Shown here: piece after piece, positions 33,204 to 41,047 of the stretch | Layout: every line of letters starts with the position of its first letter | Numbering within the stretch: position 1 is the first letter of the stretch | Assembly: GCA_023261545.1 (NCBI GenBank) | Contig: JAHFOS010000009.1 | Coordinates: 1-53,265 of the forward strand | DNA: 53,265 bases | DNA from: a bacterium | Lineage (GTDB): Bacteria; Planctomycetota; JADGBV01 | Reading direction: 5' to 3' | Program-made: the position numbers and the translations under genes | Notes under the pieces: model-generated | What the model was told of the DNA's origin: nothing | The model's input: only the letters and a program-made list of their open reading frames with translations | The model's database searches: none

Positions 33204-34770
33204 AGGAAACGAGGCGGTAGATCCTGGTCTTGTAGGGGGGTTTGTTCTTCCCCCACCCTTGACGCTTGCCGAGAAAGGGATCCTCGATAGTGGTGACGAG
33301 GGCGAAGTTCTTGGGCGGCAAGACCCCGCCCGGGGAGTAGTGTTCCAGGAACCAGATGAAATGCTCACAGCCGATCACGAATTCAATGTTTCGTTTTTTG
33401 AGGATATCGAGAAACGCGGCGTAAAGCTCGCTGGGCCCGGAATATCCCTTGAAGGTCTTGAGCTTCTCCGGCGGCAGCGCGAGGCGGGCGAGGTAAAACT
33501 CACCGGCAAAGTAGGGCTGATCCGGAAAGGCATACCAATAGGGGACGGCCCCCAGCACCACGCTTCCGGGCCGGACCGTCGCGCGCAATTTTTGGTAATA
33601 GGCGGCGCTATCGAGGTTCCTGCGCATGTAGAGGAGGCCGCCATATTCAGCGACCACGGCCAGCAGGATGGCGGCGCCGAGGCCCATGCTCCACGCAGGG
33701 AACCTCTCGCTGAGGCGCCGGAACCCCAGTGCGCTGAGGACGGAGAGATAGGGGGCATAGAGCAGGACCAGTTCCCGCTGCACGGCACGCTCCAGGATGG
33801 AGAAGACGAGGAAAATGAGGGCGAGCCACTGCAACAGAACCGCCAACGGGCGTTGCTCGCGGCGTGGCCCAAACTTCCACAGCGCCAAAGGGATCAGCAG
33901 CAACCACAGGCTGAAATCCAGGGATCCCGGCCAGCGTTCGGCGAACTGGGTGAAGCGCCGGAATTCCGAGAGCAGGGTCTCCCAGGTGTAGGCGCCGCCG
34001 TCGCTAAGGGCCATGGGCACGATTTTCGTGAGAAAGTTGTCGAGGCCCACGGGCAGGATATTCAGGCTGACCCACCAGACGAGAGCGAGGAGTGAGCCCG
34101 CCCCCAAGGCGAACCATAGGCGCGGCTCCCCCCTCCTTTTCGACAGCAGCAGCGCGGCCCAGGTGACCAGCACAAGGAAGACGCAGCGGTAATGCACATC
34201 GACGGCGAGCCCGCAGCAGAGCCCGGCCCCGAAAGCATCGCGCGCGCGTCCCGCCAGCAAGGCGCGGCTCAGGTAGAAGAAAGACAGGAAGGCGAACAGG
34301 CCGAACATGGCGGTGGTGCTGCCATCGGGAACAGTGAAGTACCAGAGCGGCGAGGAGATGGCGAGAAAGAAGGCGCTCAGACGCGCGCTGGTCAGGTCGA
34401 AGCCAGCACGAACCCAGCGGTAAAGCAGGAGCAACTGCAGGAGGTTGCAGGCGTAGGAAACCAGCCGGCATGAGTAGATTCCCAAGCCAAAGACATGGTA
34501 AACCAGATTTTGGACCAAGAGGAAGATGCGTCCGATGCCCAGCGACCAGTCCACGCCCCAGGGGAGATCAGGGGCCATCCGGCCATTGAATTCAAGGTTC
34601 AGATGATAGGCGACCTCGCTGAATAAAGATTCACGGAAGTTTGGAACCTTGATCCGGTCTAGGAAAAAGAGTTGCAGCAGCAGGAAGGCGGACGCCAAGG
34701 CCAGCGCCGCCCTGCCATCCAGCGCCGCGACGCGCAGGCGCGCGCAGGCGGTTTTCAGGTTCAGCGGCAT
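33193..34770 (-). CDS. GT-C-like membrane protein, tandem paralogue 3 (first transcribed)
   Basis: 525 aa from ATG 34770. Opening helix ALALASAFLLLQLFFLDRI, first loop LFSEVAYHLNLEFNGRMAPD, the shared soluble domain PGSVVLGAVPYWYAFPDQPY, then KKRNIEFVIGCEHF and a terminal RIYRLVSYDP. As the promoter-proximal copy it has its own N-terminus (MPLNLKTACARLR) where the other two begin MxPERGA. It is divergent from the membrane protein at 34907, with a 136-bp gap. The conserved acidic residue in the first loop (SEVAYHL) is the best candidate for a GT-C catalytic base, but this is inference. Confidence 0.65.
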   Translation of the reverse strand: MPLNLKTACARLRVAALDGRAALALASAFLLLQLFFLDRIKVPNFRESLFSEVAYHLNLEFNGRMAPDLPWGVDWSLGIGRIFLLVQNLVYHVFGLGIYSCRLVSYACNLLQLLLLYRWVRAGFDLTSARLSAFFLAISSPLWYFTVPDGSTTAMFGLFAFLSFFYLSRALLAGRARDAFGAGLCCGLAVDVHYRCVFLVLVTWAALLLSKRRGEPRLWFALGAGSLLALVWWVSLNILPVGLDNFLTKIVPMALSDGGAYTWETLLSEFRRFTQFAERWPGSLDFSLWLLLIPLALWKFGPRREQRPLAVLLQWLALIFLVFSILERAVQRELVLLYAPYLSVLSALGFRRLSERFPAWSMGLGAAILLAVVAEYGGLLYMRRNLDSAAYYQKLRATVRPGSVVLGAVPYWYAFPDQPYFAGEFYLARLALPPEKLKTFKGYSGPSELYAAFLDILKKRNIEFVIGCEHFIWFLEHYSPGGVLPPKNFALVTTIEDPFLGKRQGWGKNKPPYKTRIYRLVSYDP

Positions 34771-34867
34771 GCTTCAAAACAGAGGGCAACGGGCTACGGA
34801 AATCAGGATAGCGAGAGGGACGGGATTAAAACGACATCCCTGGAAACGGACGCGGCGCCACTGGCCC

Positions 34868-34895
34868 TTGCCCGCAGGCGCCGCACTCCTATAAA
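34868..34895 (+). promoter_or_regulatory. candidate promoter for the membrane protein at 34907
   Basis: TTGCCC at 34868-34873 and TATAAA at 34890-34895, with a 16-bp spacer, in the divergent gap. The predicted start of transcription is only about five bases before ATG 34907, and no Shine-Dalgarno precedes that ATG, so the mRNA could be nearly leaderless. Moderate match only. Confidence 0.35.
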
Positions 34896-34906
34896 CATCC
34901 CACGCG

Positions 34907-36649
34907 ATGAGCCAGAGCAAGGGTCTTCTTCCGTATTTCTTGGGCTTCTGCTTCGTCGTCTATCCGCTGCAATTCGCCTGGCAGGGGCTGGATTTTTGCG
35001 ATGAGGGCAACGCCCTCGCTATCTACCAGCAGATCTTCACCCATCCTGAAAGCGTCGCGGATACGTTGGGAACCTGGGGCACCAGCGTCATCGGCGGCCT
35101 GTGGCTTGCCGTCTTCGGACATCTCGGCGTCTTGGGCACGCGCGTGGGCGGCATCCTCGTCAGTCTGCTCACCATGATTTTTGTTTATCTGCTCTACAGG
35201 GATCACATCGAAAGGAAAAGGTTGTTGTGGGGACTGGCGGGATCCTTCCTGTTCTGCTACCACTTCGGCAACCTGCTGGGGTTCCACTATTACGGCATGA
35301 GCATTTTGTTCTACGCGATGTCGCTGTTCTTCCTCGCCGAAGGCTTGAAGAAAAACAGCGGCGCCTTGCTTGGCGTGGCCGGCTTCCTCATCTCCTTCAA
35401 CGTCTTCGTGCGACTCCCCAACGCGCTGGGTCTGCTCTTCGTGCTGGCGCTTCCCTATAACGCCTACCTCAAGAAAGCCGGCAAGGCCGCGCTGCCGCTG
35501 CAATCGTGCTGGTTTTTTTCAGGAATGCTCCTGAACCTGATGGCCGTGGCTTCCGCGCTGGCGCTCCTGGGGCACCTTCCGCACTATATCCAGGCGCTTC
35601 GCTTCCTCATGGAGTCGGCGACCCGATCCGGCGGGATTTACAAACAAGAGGTGCTCCTCGGCCGGATCTTGCACGACTATTTCCACCTCTTCAGGAAAAC
35701 GCTGCTCGTCACCGCGCTGCTGGTCCTATTTGTTTTCCTGCTGGGGGCCGCTCAAAAGAAAAGTCCGCGCCTCGCCACGGCGGGCGCAGGGTGTTTGCTC
35801 GCGCCTATCGCCCTGAGCGGTTTTTGGGGAAGACCGCTCTTTTCCACCGCGATGAATTTCCTCTTCGGGGCGTGTATCCTGACCTTGGGACTGCGCGGGC
35901 TGAAGCCGGGGCCGGACAAGGACCTGGGTCTCATCTCCCTCCTCGTGTTCGCCTTGTTCCTCATCATGCCCTTCGGCACCGCCACCTATTACCCCGCTTA
36001 TTTGATCTACGTGCTGATGGTGGCTCTGCCGCTGTTCTTTCACTTCATCCATGAAACCTCCGCCCTGGAGGCCGGCGTGACCCTGCACTGGGGAGGCCGA
36101 ACCAGGAGGGCGGGCTTCATGCTGGACGAAGTCGCTTTCGCCAAAGCGAAAAGAATTTCGTTTTTGGTTTTCGTCGTCTTTGGCTTCACCAACAACGTTT
36201 CCTATATCCACAACGAATTTCACAGCCGAACACAGATGACCGCGCGCATCAACCACCCTTTGCTGCGCGGAATCCGCGTGAACCAGGAAGTCGCGGAACC
36301 TCTCAACCAGCTCATCGAACAATTGCCGCGCTACGTGCGTCCGGGCGATCCCATGCTGGTCGCGTGGGCGGCTCCCATCCTTTACTATATTTCCGGGACC
36401 TATCCCTATGTTCCGTATCCATGGACGGAGGCGTACCTCGAAGGACGCCTGCGAGCCTTCCTGCTGGAAGGTCCGGCGCGCGGTCCGTTGCCGGTCGTGA
36501 TCAGGGAACGCTGGAACTCCGGAGGAAAACACCCCTACGACGAAATCCTGGAGGCATTTTTTGAGAAATACGGATATACGAAAAAGTGGGAAAACCGCTG
36601 CCATGAGATTTACACGCCCTCTCCAGGCCGCTGGACGCAGGGCTCATAG
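34907..36649 (+). CDS. polytopic membrane protein, GT-C/GT39-like
   Basis: 580 aa with about eleven hydrophobic segments, starting LLPYFLGFCFVVYPLQFAWQ. The first loop GLDFCDEGNALAIYQQIF contains the Asp/Glu cluster typical of GT-C proteins (compare DEG/DE motifs in ArnT/PMT-like enzymes). The C-terminal 150 residues are soluble (ATYYPAYLIYVLMVALPLFF is the last strong helix region before another near 400). Not closely similar to the tandem trio. Function as a surface-glycan transferase is inferred. No Shine-Dalgarno precedes ATG 34907. The HprK-like gene follows after 105 bp on the same strand. Confidence 0.58.
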   Translation: MSQSKGLLPYFLGFCFVVYPLQFAWQGLDFCDEGNALAIYQQIFTHPESVADTLGTWGTSVIGGLWLAVFGHLGVLGTRVGGILVSLLTMIFVYLLYRDHIERKRLLWGLAGSFLFCYHFGNLLGFHYYGMSILFYAMSLFFLAEGLKKNSGALLGVAGFLISFNVFVRLPNALGLLFVLALPYNAYLKKAGKAALPLQSCWFFSGMLLNLMAVASALALLGHLPHYIQALRFLMESATRSGGIYKQEVLLGRILHDYFHLFRKTLLVTALLVLFVFLLGAAQKKSPRLATAGAGCLLAPIALSGFWGRPLFSTAMNFLFGACILTLGLRGLKPGPDKDLGLISLLVFALFLIMPFGTATYYPAYLIYVLMVALPLFFHFIHETSALEAGVTLHWGGRTRRAGFMLDEVAFAKAKRISFLVFVVFGFTNNVSYIHNEFHSRTQMTARINHPLLRGIRVNQEVAEPLNQLIEQLPRYVRPGDPMLVAWAAPILYYISGTYPYVPYPWTEAYLEGRLRAFLLEGPARGPLPVVIRERWNSGGKHPYDEILEAFFEKYGYTKKWENRCHEIYTPSPGRWTQGS

Positions 36650-36760
36650 GATTTCCGGCGACTAGGGACCACCAGGCGAGCCGCGCGTGGAGCGGACCTT
36701 CACCTTCGGCGATTTCCGTTATCCTGCGCGGATGCTGAAGCGTGCCGACGGGGAGTGCGG

Positions 36761-37651
36761 GTGATTTCCATGCCGGGAGTTTCGAAGCTGCGCATCGCCC
36801 ATACCTGTTTGGAAATTGACGAAGGCCTGCTGCGGGTCGTCTCCCGCTTCAAGGATTTCACCGCCCAGGGTGCCAGCGTTCCCGTGCGCCAGATGTGGAG
36901 GTTCGCCCACAGGGACGGTGCGGCACCCCTGAGCGAGTGGTTGGCGGGATCCCAGACTCTCTACGACACGGGTACGGTCTGGACCTCGCACCGGCTCAAG
37001 GATGGCGATCTGCTGCTCGTCTCCTACACGATGGAGGGCCCCAGCCGGGACCTGCGGCCCAATATAAGCCTCAAGATCGGCAAAGCGAACGCCGCTGAGT
37101 TGTGGGGCGACATGTTCTGCTACCCGCTGGATGAGCTTTTCTTCATGCATACGTTTTCCAGGTCCCAAACCCTGCTGCTGCACAGCAGTTCCTTCGTCGT
37201 GCGGGGCCGGGCTTATTTGTTCTGCGGCATCTCGGGCGCCGGAAAAACGACCCTGGCCCAGCTCCTGCACCGATCCAGCCTCGGTGGAGAAGTGCTGTGC
37301 GACGACCGCAACGCCGTCGCGCTTCAGGAAGATGGGTCGCACCTGGTTTTCGGAACTCCCTGGTGCGGTTCCGGGGCTATCTTCAGCCCGCGCTACGCAC
37401 CCTTGGCCGCCGTGGTGATCCTGGATTCGCGCCGCGGCGCTTTGACCTTCAGCGAGCTGGACTTCAACAACGCCATGCGCCGGCTCATCCCCTGCGTTTT
37501 CCTGCCCTGCTTCTCCAGGGAAGCCATGGAAAGCACCTTCGGCCTCATCGAACCGCTGTTGCGGGGCCAGCACTGCTACCACCTGAGTTATGACAAGGAG
37601 CAGACGGACATCGTGAGCCACCTGTCGGAGCGGCTGTTTTCCCAGGGGTAA
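36761..37651 (+). CDS. HPr kinase/phosphorylase-like (HprK-related) protein
   Basis: 296 aa from GTG 36761, chosen because GGGGAG lies five bases upstream; GTG 36755 and ATG 36770 are alternatives. The C-terminal half is HprK/PEP-carboxykinase-like: Walker A FCGISGAGKTTLAQLL, then EVLCDDRNAVAL, matching the paired Asp of HprK. The N-terminal half is not the HprK sensor domain. Such HprK-related proteins occur with PqqD-like chaperones, nucleotidyltransferase-fold proteins and radical SAM enzymes in peptide-modification loci, and relatives in some lasso-peptide pathways phosphorylate a C-terminal serine. Both partner types lie within 8 kb here, although a membrane protein and gene debris intervene. 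No ptsH (HPr) is nearby. Substrate inferred, not shown. Confidence 0.78.
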   Translation: MISMPGVSKLRIAHTCLEIDEGLLRVVSRFKDFTAQGASVPVRQMWRFAHRDGAAPLSEWLAGSQTLYDTGTVWTSHRLKDGDLLLVSYTMEGPSRDLRPNISLKIGKANAAELWGDMFCYPLDELFFMHTFSRSQTLLLHSSSFVVRGRAYLFCGISGAGKTTLAQLLHRSSLGGEVLCDDRNAVALQEDGSHLVFGTPWCGSGAIFSPRYAPLAAVVILDSRRGALTFSELDFNNAMRRLIPCVFLPCFSREAMESTFGLIEPLLRGQHCYHLSYDKEQTDIVSHLSERLFSQG

Positions 37652-37685
37652 CGGCCGCGACCTGCCGGCGCTTTCCTCCAAGTGC

Positions 37686-38999
37686 TCAGGCTCCGGGGGC
37701 CTCCACGGGAACAAACCGCAGGTGGTGCCTGCGCAGGTGACACGCGAACAGGACACAAGCGACCATCGAAAGGGCCGTGGTGTACATCGTGTAACGCGAG
37801 TTGAGGTGGTTGAGGAGGCCCACCAGAAGGATATTCGCCAGCAGCATCGCGAGCGCCAATCCCAAGGCGAGAGCGATGGGGCTCCGGGGTGCCGCCCGCC
37901 AGACGACCAGGAAGGAAAAGACCAAGAAGGCATCCAACACGCCGCAGCTCTGGACCAGCCTGATGGCGAAGCATTGGGCGAACTGGGGCAGCTTGCGGGC
38001 GAGCAAAACCGGGAAATGCCGCCGCGAGGCCGCGCTGGCCCTGGCGAACAGCTCATCTTCCGTCAACGGATCGCCATATTTTTTGTATTCGTTCAAGATG
38101 CCGGTGAAAAGGATCCTTGGCATGTTCAATCTATAAAAATTAGACATGGAGGAGGCGGCGTCCTGGCGGCGGTAGTGGGCGAACAGCCGGTCTTCCTGGG
38201 CGTAGCGGAAAATGCGCTCGATCACGGGATACTCCGGGTCGTCGGCATAGACGGCGACGTCCGCGTATTCCGAGACGAAGATAAGGCTGGCCCACAGGTG
38301 GGGGTACTGCCACGACGGGCCGCTGAAGCTGCCATGGGCTGCTTTGTGGTAAGCGCCGTTGACGAGGAAGACGCAGGCCAGACAAAGCGTAGCCAGCAGC
38401 AGCATTTTGAAAGCCGCCTGTTTCCCGCGACGATGGAGGGCGACCACGAAGATGGCCGTGACGAGGAAGGCGAAAACCATCTGCTCGCGGCTGAGGATAT
38501 TGATGGCCGCCACCATGAGGGCGGCGGCGGCGCGGCGCGGATGGTGCTCCTGGAGGCAGGGGATCAGCAAGGCGATGTGAGTGAGGAACAGGGCGTAGGC
38601 GACGGAGTCCGAGAGGATCTGCGAGCCCATCATCCCCAAGATCGGCGTGGTCGCCATGACAAAAACCACGGAGACATAGATGCCGCAGGTACCCAGGCCA
38701 TCCAGGGAAAAGGCGCGGCGCAGCTCGCGGCACAGGAAGTGGGCGGAAGCCATGAGCAACAGGGTCTGGAACACCGCCATGCCGGTCAGGTAGTGTTGTG
38801 GGCCTATAAACAACCTGGAAAGGTCCAACAGCCAGGGAACGAGCGGCGGTCGGATGCTCAAGTGTTCGATATACTCTTGCGAATCACCAACGAGGACGGC
38901 GCCCGTGCGCAGGACGTAGAGGACGATGACAAGGCTCAGCACCGCCGTGCCGAGCTCGGCCTTCGTCACCCGGGCTTTATCCGCGGCAAGGACGGCCAT
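37686..38999 (-). CDS. polytopic membrane protein, GT-C-like
   Basis: 437 aa with about ten hydrophobic segments. The first loop GDSQEYIEHLSIRPPLVPWL follows helix GTAVLSLVIVLYVLRTGAVL and carries the acidic residue plus aromatic/proline pattern of GT-C-type proteins. The soluble region around 220-300 (SEYADVAVYADDPEYPVIER) is probably extracytoplasmic. ATG 38999 sits directly at the broken edge of an ORF6N gene remnant, so the start region is a recombination junction; the true N-terminus may have been altered. It is convergent with the HprK-like gene (34-bp gap). No functional motif beyond topology. Confidence 0.55.
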   Translation of the reverse strand: MAVLAADKARVTKAELGTAVLSLVIVLYVLRTGAVLVGDSQEYIEHLSIRPPLVPWLLDLSRLFIGPQHYLTGMAVFQTLLLMASAHFLCRELRRAFSLDGLGTCGIYVSVVFVMATTPILGMMGSQILSDSVAYALFLTHIALLIPCLQEHHPRRAAAALMVAAINILSREQMVFAFLVTAIFVVALHRRGKQAAFKMLLLATLCLACVFLVNGAYHKAAHGSFSGPSWQYPHLWASLIFVSEYADVAVYADDPEYPVIERIFRYAQEDRLFAHYRRQDAASSMSNFYRLNMPRILFTGILNEYKKYGDPLTEDELFARASAASRRHFPVLLARKLPQFAQCFAIRLVQSCGVLDAFLVFSFLVVWRAAPRSPIALALGLALAMLLANILLVGLLNHLNSRYTMYTTALSMVACVLFACHLRRHHLRFVPVEAPGA

Positions 39000-39129
39000 G
39001 CTTCCTCGTCAAACTTGTTGTCGCAATTCGCGACCTCAAGTTCGAGACCTTCTCGGGGTTAAGCTGAAACATGAAATCGTCCGGAAAGCGGTAGCCGTTA
39101 CGTCGGACAGCCTGATTCAAGACCTTCGA
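38979..39129 (-). pseudogene. remnant of an ORF6N-domain (KilA-N/Bro-like) protein
   Basis: One minus-strand frame reads LNQAVRRNGYRFPDDFMFQL, then NPEKVSNLRSRIATTSLTRKHG and a stop. This matches the middle of the ORF6N DNA-binding domain found in phage and plasmid proteins. Both the N-terminal part (the usual tyrosine-rich start) and the C-terminal part are missing, and no ATG is positioned to express it. The downstream membrane gene's ATG lies inside its 3' end in another frame. It is too short for an ordinary ORF search. It marks old mobile-element DNA at the edge of the 39-46 kb island. Confidence 0.75.
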
Positions 39130-39141
39130 CGGCAGGGGGAC

Positions 39142-39321
39142 CTACCTCCCATTCAGCTTCTTCTCGATGCTTGCAAACAAAGCCTCTTGGGGGACCGTCT
39201 TGCCGCCGCGGATGTCCTGCTCGCCGTGGGCGAGGATCTTCATCAGCACGAGGGCGCGCCGCATCTTGTCATAGGACTCATGATCCTGCAAGGCACCCCG
39301 GGCTTCGCCTTTGATGTTCAT
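39142..39321 (-). pseudogene. short antitoxin-like (Phd/YefM-type C-terminal) remnant
   Basis: 59 aa from ATG 39321 (ATG 39327 also possible), preceded by AGGGAG six bases upstream. The segment LMKILAHGEQDIRGGKTVPQ, then EALFASIEKKLNGR, resembles the C-terminal toxin-binding tail of small plasmid-type antitoxins (LL.LGE.DIRAGR.VPQ...F). The usual N-terminal DNA-binding half is absent and no toxin gene adjoins, so it is probably degraded, though it could still be translated. A MITE-like element is inserted 20 bp upstream of the ATG. Confidence 0.5.
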
Positions 39322-39348
39322 CGCCATCTCCCTAGCGAACGAATATTG

Positions 39349-39516
39349 GTAAGCGTTCACACCATGATTTGAGCTTACGCATTGCGGCGTCAGCAGCCAG
39401 GCCCGTTCGTGCTGAGCCTGTCGAAGCACGAACGGGCCGCGAACCCCACCGCCATTCACCCTTCGACAAGCTCAGGGCGAACGGCTGGGATTTCTGTAAC
39501 ATGGCTGAACGCTTAC
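39349..39516. mobile_element. 168-bp MITE-like element, family 2, with 8-bp target duplication
   Basis: Terminal inverted repeats GTAAGCGTTCA (39349-39359) and TGAACGCTTAC (39506-39516) are perfect over 11 bp. The element is flanked by perfect 8-bp direct repeats GAATATTG at 39341-39348 and 39517-39524. The interior carries the palindromic REP-type core CGTTCGTGCTGAGCCTGTCG plus CTTCGACAAGCTCAGGGCGA. No coding potential. A longer relative with the same ends lies at 44530-44751. Confidence 0.85.
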
Positions 39517-39537
39517 GAATATTGTATTGAATTCGGT

Positions 39538-40629
39538 CTATTGTGAATCGCCGCCCGCTCCGTCGGCCCGTTTTGCGGTGCTGGCCGGCCCGTGCTTCAA
39601 GATAAGCCTGGAGGGCGAAAACAGCGTCCGCAGCGCCTGGAACGGGCTGTCCGTCAGGAAGAACTTGAGGATGCGCCGGCAGTACGGGCGCGGCACAGGC
39701 GGGTTTTGCAGCGCCGCCGCGAGGATGAAGCGGACGTAGCGCCGCCATTTGCCGGGGAGGTCGGAGACGGCCCGCTTTCCCATGAGGACGGCGATGAGGG
39801 TGCGGCTCAACTGGATGAAATTCTCCGTCCGGCCACGCCGCGCCAGCTCCTGGATCCGCGGCCAGGGGTCAGCGACCTGTTGGTGCAGCCAGGCGTCCAC
39901 GGCGCACAGGTCCAGGAGGCGCTTGGTGTCTTCGAACATGTGGTTGGCGCCGTGGTAATAGAGGTAGAAGGCCTGGTCCAGCGGCTCCATTTCCCAGGCG
40001 GCCACGCCGGAATACTCGAACTTGCGGATACGCCCCCATGGTTCTTGCCAATCCACGGTTTCCAGTCGGCCGCGCGACAGCTTCCAGTGGATTTCGATGA
40101 CGACGGGAAGGCCGCCCACCAGCTTGAACTGACTCACATGGAAATGCCAGCGCCGCCGCCGCGAGGCGCCGGGCAGATCCTGGTAGCCTCTACCGCGATT
40201 GAAAGCCAGCAACGGGTCAACGTCGCCCTCGGCGACCCACACGTCAATGTCCGCGAATTGGCGCATGGCTGGAACGGGTAGGACGCGCTCCGCCAGCCAT
40301 ATGCCCTTGAGCGGCACGCAGGGGATAGCGCGTTGTCCGCAATATTCCAGCAGGCCCAGCAGCTCATGCTGGAGGGTGGCATAGCGGTAATGGCTCTGCA
40401 AGTAGGGCTGCTTCAGACTTGCATCTAAAGCGTCGAGCGGGCTTCCTGAGCCCAGGAGCAGCCCCGCCAGCCAGATTCGCATGCGCGCGTCGTCCGGTAG
40501 GGCGCTTGACACCGCCGCGGCTTCAGCCGGGGATACCGCGGCCCCAGCACCGGAGAGCAGCGCCCCCGTGAGCCGGCAGGCGGTTTTCAGAGCCTCAAAA
40601 CGCTCAGGAGGCACAACTGGGCTATTCAC
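39538..40629 (-). CDS. nucleotidyltransferase-fold protein (NTP_transf_5-like)
   Basis: 363 aa from the likely GTG 40629; an in-frame ATG at 40767 would add 46 unconvincing residues across the divergent promoter region. The core motif is CVPLKGIWLAERVLPVPAMR, then FADIDVWV near residue 150, the LKG...R...D.D pattern of the NTP_transf_5 family. IEIHWKLS and FYLYYHGANHMFEDTKRLLD follow, as expected. Family members accompany PqqD-like and HprK-like proteins, and one type in lasso-peptide pathways decorates a phosphorylated peptide tail. Its position 0.8 kb from the RiPP-like genes supports such a role, but the acceptor here is unknown. Divergent from the DUF4258 gene. Confidence 0.72.
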   Translation of the reverse strand: MNSPVVPPERFEALKTACRLTGALLSGAGAAVSPAEAAAVSSALPDDARMRIWLAGLLLGSGSPLDALDASLKQPYLQSHYRYATLQHELLGLLEYCGQRAIPCVPLKGIWLAERVLPVPAMRQFADIDVWVAEGDVDPLLAFNRGRGYQDLPGASRRRRWHFHVSQFKLVGGLPVVIEIHWKLSRGRLETVDWQEPWGRIRKFEYSGVAAWEMEPLDQAFYLYYHGANHMFEDTKRLLDLCAVDAWLHQQVADPWPRIQELARRGRTENFIQLSRTLIAVLMGKRAVSDLPGKWRRYVRFILAAALQNPPVPRPYCRRILKFFLTDSPFQALRTLFSPSRLILKHGPASTAKRADGAGGDSQ

Positions 40630-40738
40630 AATGGAAACGCCGCAAACACTCAGGCGAAGGCGAGGATCTGACGCTGCCGCTGTAAGGCGTGGGAGGATCG
40701 GGCCTTGATCCGTCCGCTGAAGAAGCGGCCATTGTGAA
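40625..40738. repeat. perfect 10-bp inverted repeat bracketing the divergent promoter region
   Basis: TTCACAATGG at 40625-40634 and CCATTGTGAA at 40729-40738 are exact reverse complements with 94 bp between. One arm covers the GTG start of the nucleotidyltransferase gene, and the other overlaps the candidate -35 of the DUF4258 promoter. This could be a pair of operator half-sites for one regulator or the ends of a small element; no flanking duplication was seen. Confidence 0.55.
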
Positions 40739-40759
40739 AGTGCAATCAAAGGATAGAAT
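40732..40759 (+). promoter_or_regulatory. candidate promoter of the DUF4258/YgiT pair
   Basis: TTGTGA (40732-40737), 16-bp spacer, TAGAAT (40754-40759), directly before ATG 40766. The hairpin-forming CCGCTGAAGAAGCGG lies just upstream (around 40714-40728) and could serve autoregulation, as is usual for toxin-antitoxin operons. GGAG is only one base from the ATG, so a leaderless message is possible. Confidence 0.45.
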
Positions 40760-40765
40760 TGGAGC

Positions 40766-41047
40766 ATGACGCAGCCGACCCTGGGTCGGATTCGAAATCT
40801 CGTTCGATCCCTTAATTATGTCGTTTCCCTGCATGCAGCCGAGGAGCTAGACGATGACCAGCTCACGATCCTCGATCTCGAAAGCATCCTCCTCGCAGGG
40901 AAAATTGTCGAGCGCCAGCGAGATCGCCAAACCCATGAAATCAAGTGCGTCATCCGCGGCTTTACGCTCGACGGTTCGCCCGCGGAAGCCGTCGTCAAGA
41001 TTGGTCCGCTCGGCACGCTTGTCGTCATTACCGTCTATGCGGCCTGA
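40766..41047 (+). CDS. DUF4258 protein, putative toxin of a type II toxin-antitoxin pair
   Basis: 93 aa. The pattern YVVSLHAAEELDDDQLTILD, then GKIVERQRDRQTHEIKCVIR and TLVVITVYAA, is typical of DUF4258 proteins, small RelE/MqsR-like-fold products usually paired with a YgiT-type zinc-finger protein. The conserved His in the first helix and the basic residues of the middle strand would be the RNase-type active residues by analogy; activity is not shown. It overlaps the next gene by 11 bp, the usual toxin-first arrangement. Possible leaderless start. Confidence 0.8.
   Translation: MTQPTLGRIRNLVRSLNYVVSLHAAEELDDDQLTILDLESILLAGKIVERQRDRQTHEIKCVIRGFTLDGSPAEAVVKIGPLGTLVVITVYAA

Noticed and set aside
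31601-33368. Longer N-termini for the tandem membrane proteins (starts at 31681 and 33368)
   Set aside because: The added residues are out-of-frame translation of the preceding paralogue's C-terminal domain. The ATGs at 31600 and 33203 align the three proteins.
40635-40728. Cobalamin riboswitch in the region between the nucleotidyltransferase and DUF4258 genes
   Set aside because: Some GC-rich stems look similar, but the conserved B12-box GCCACTG and the GGGAA and CAGGAGAC elements are not present in order.
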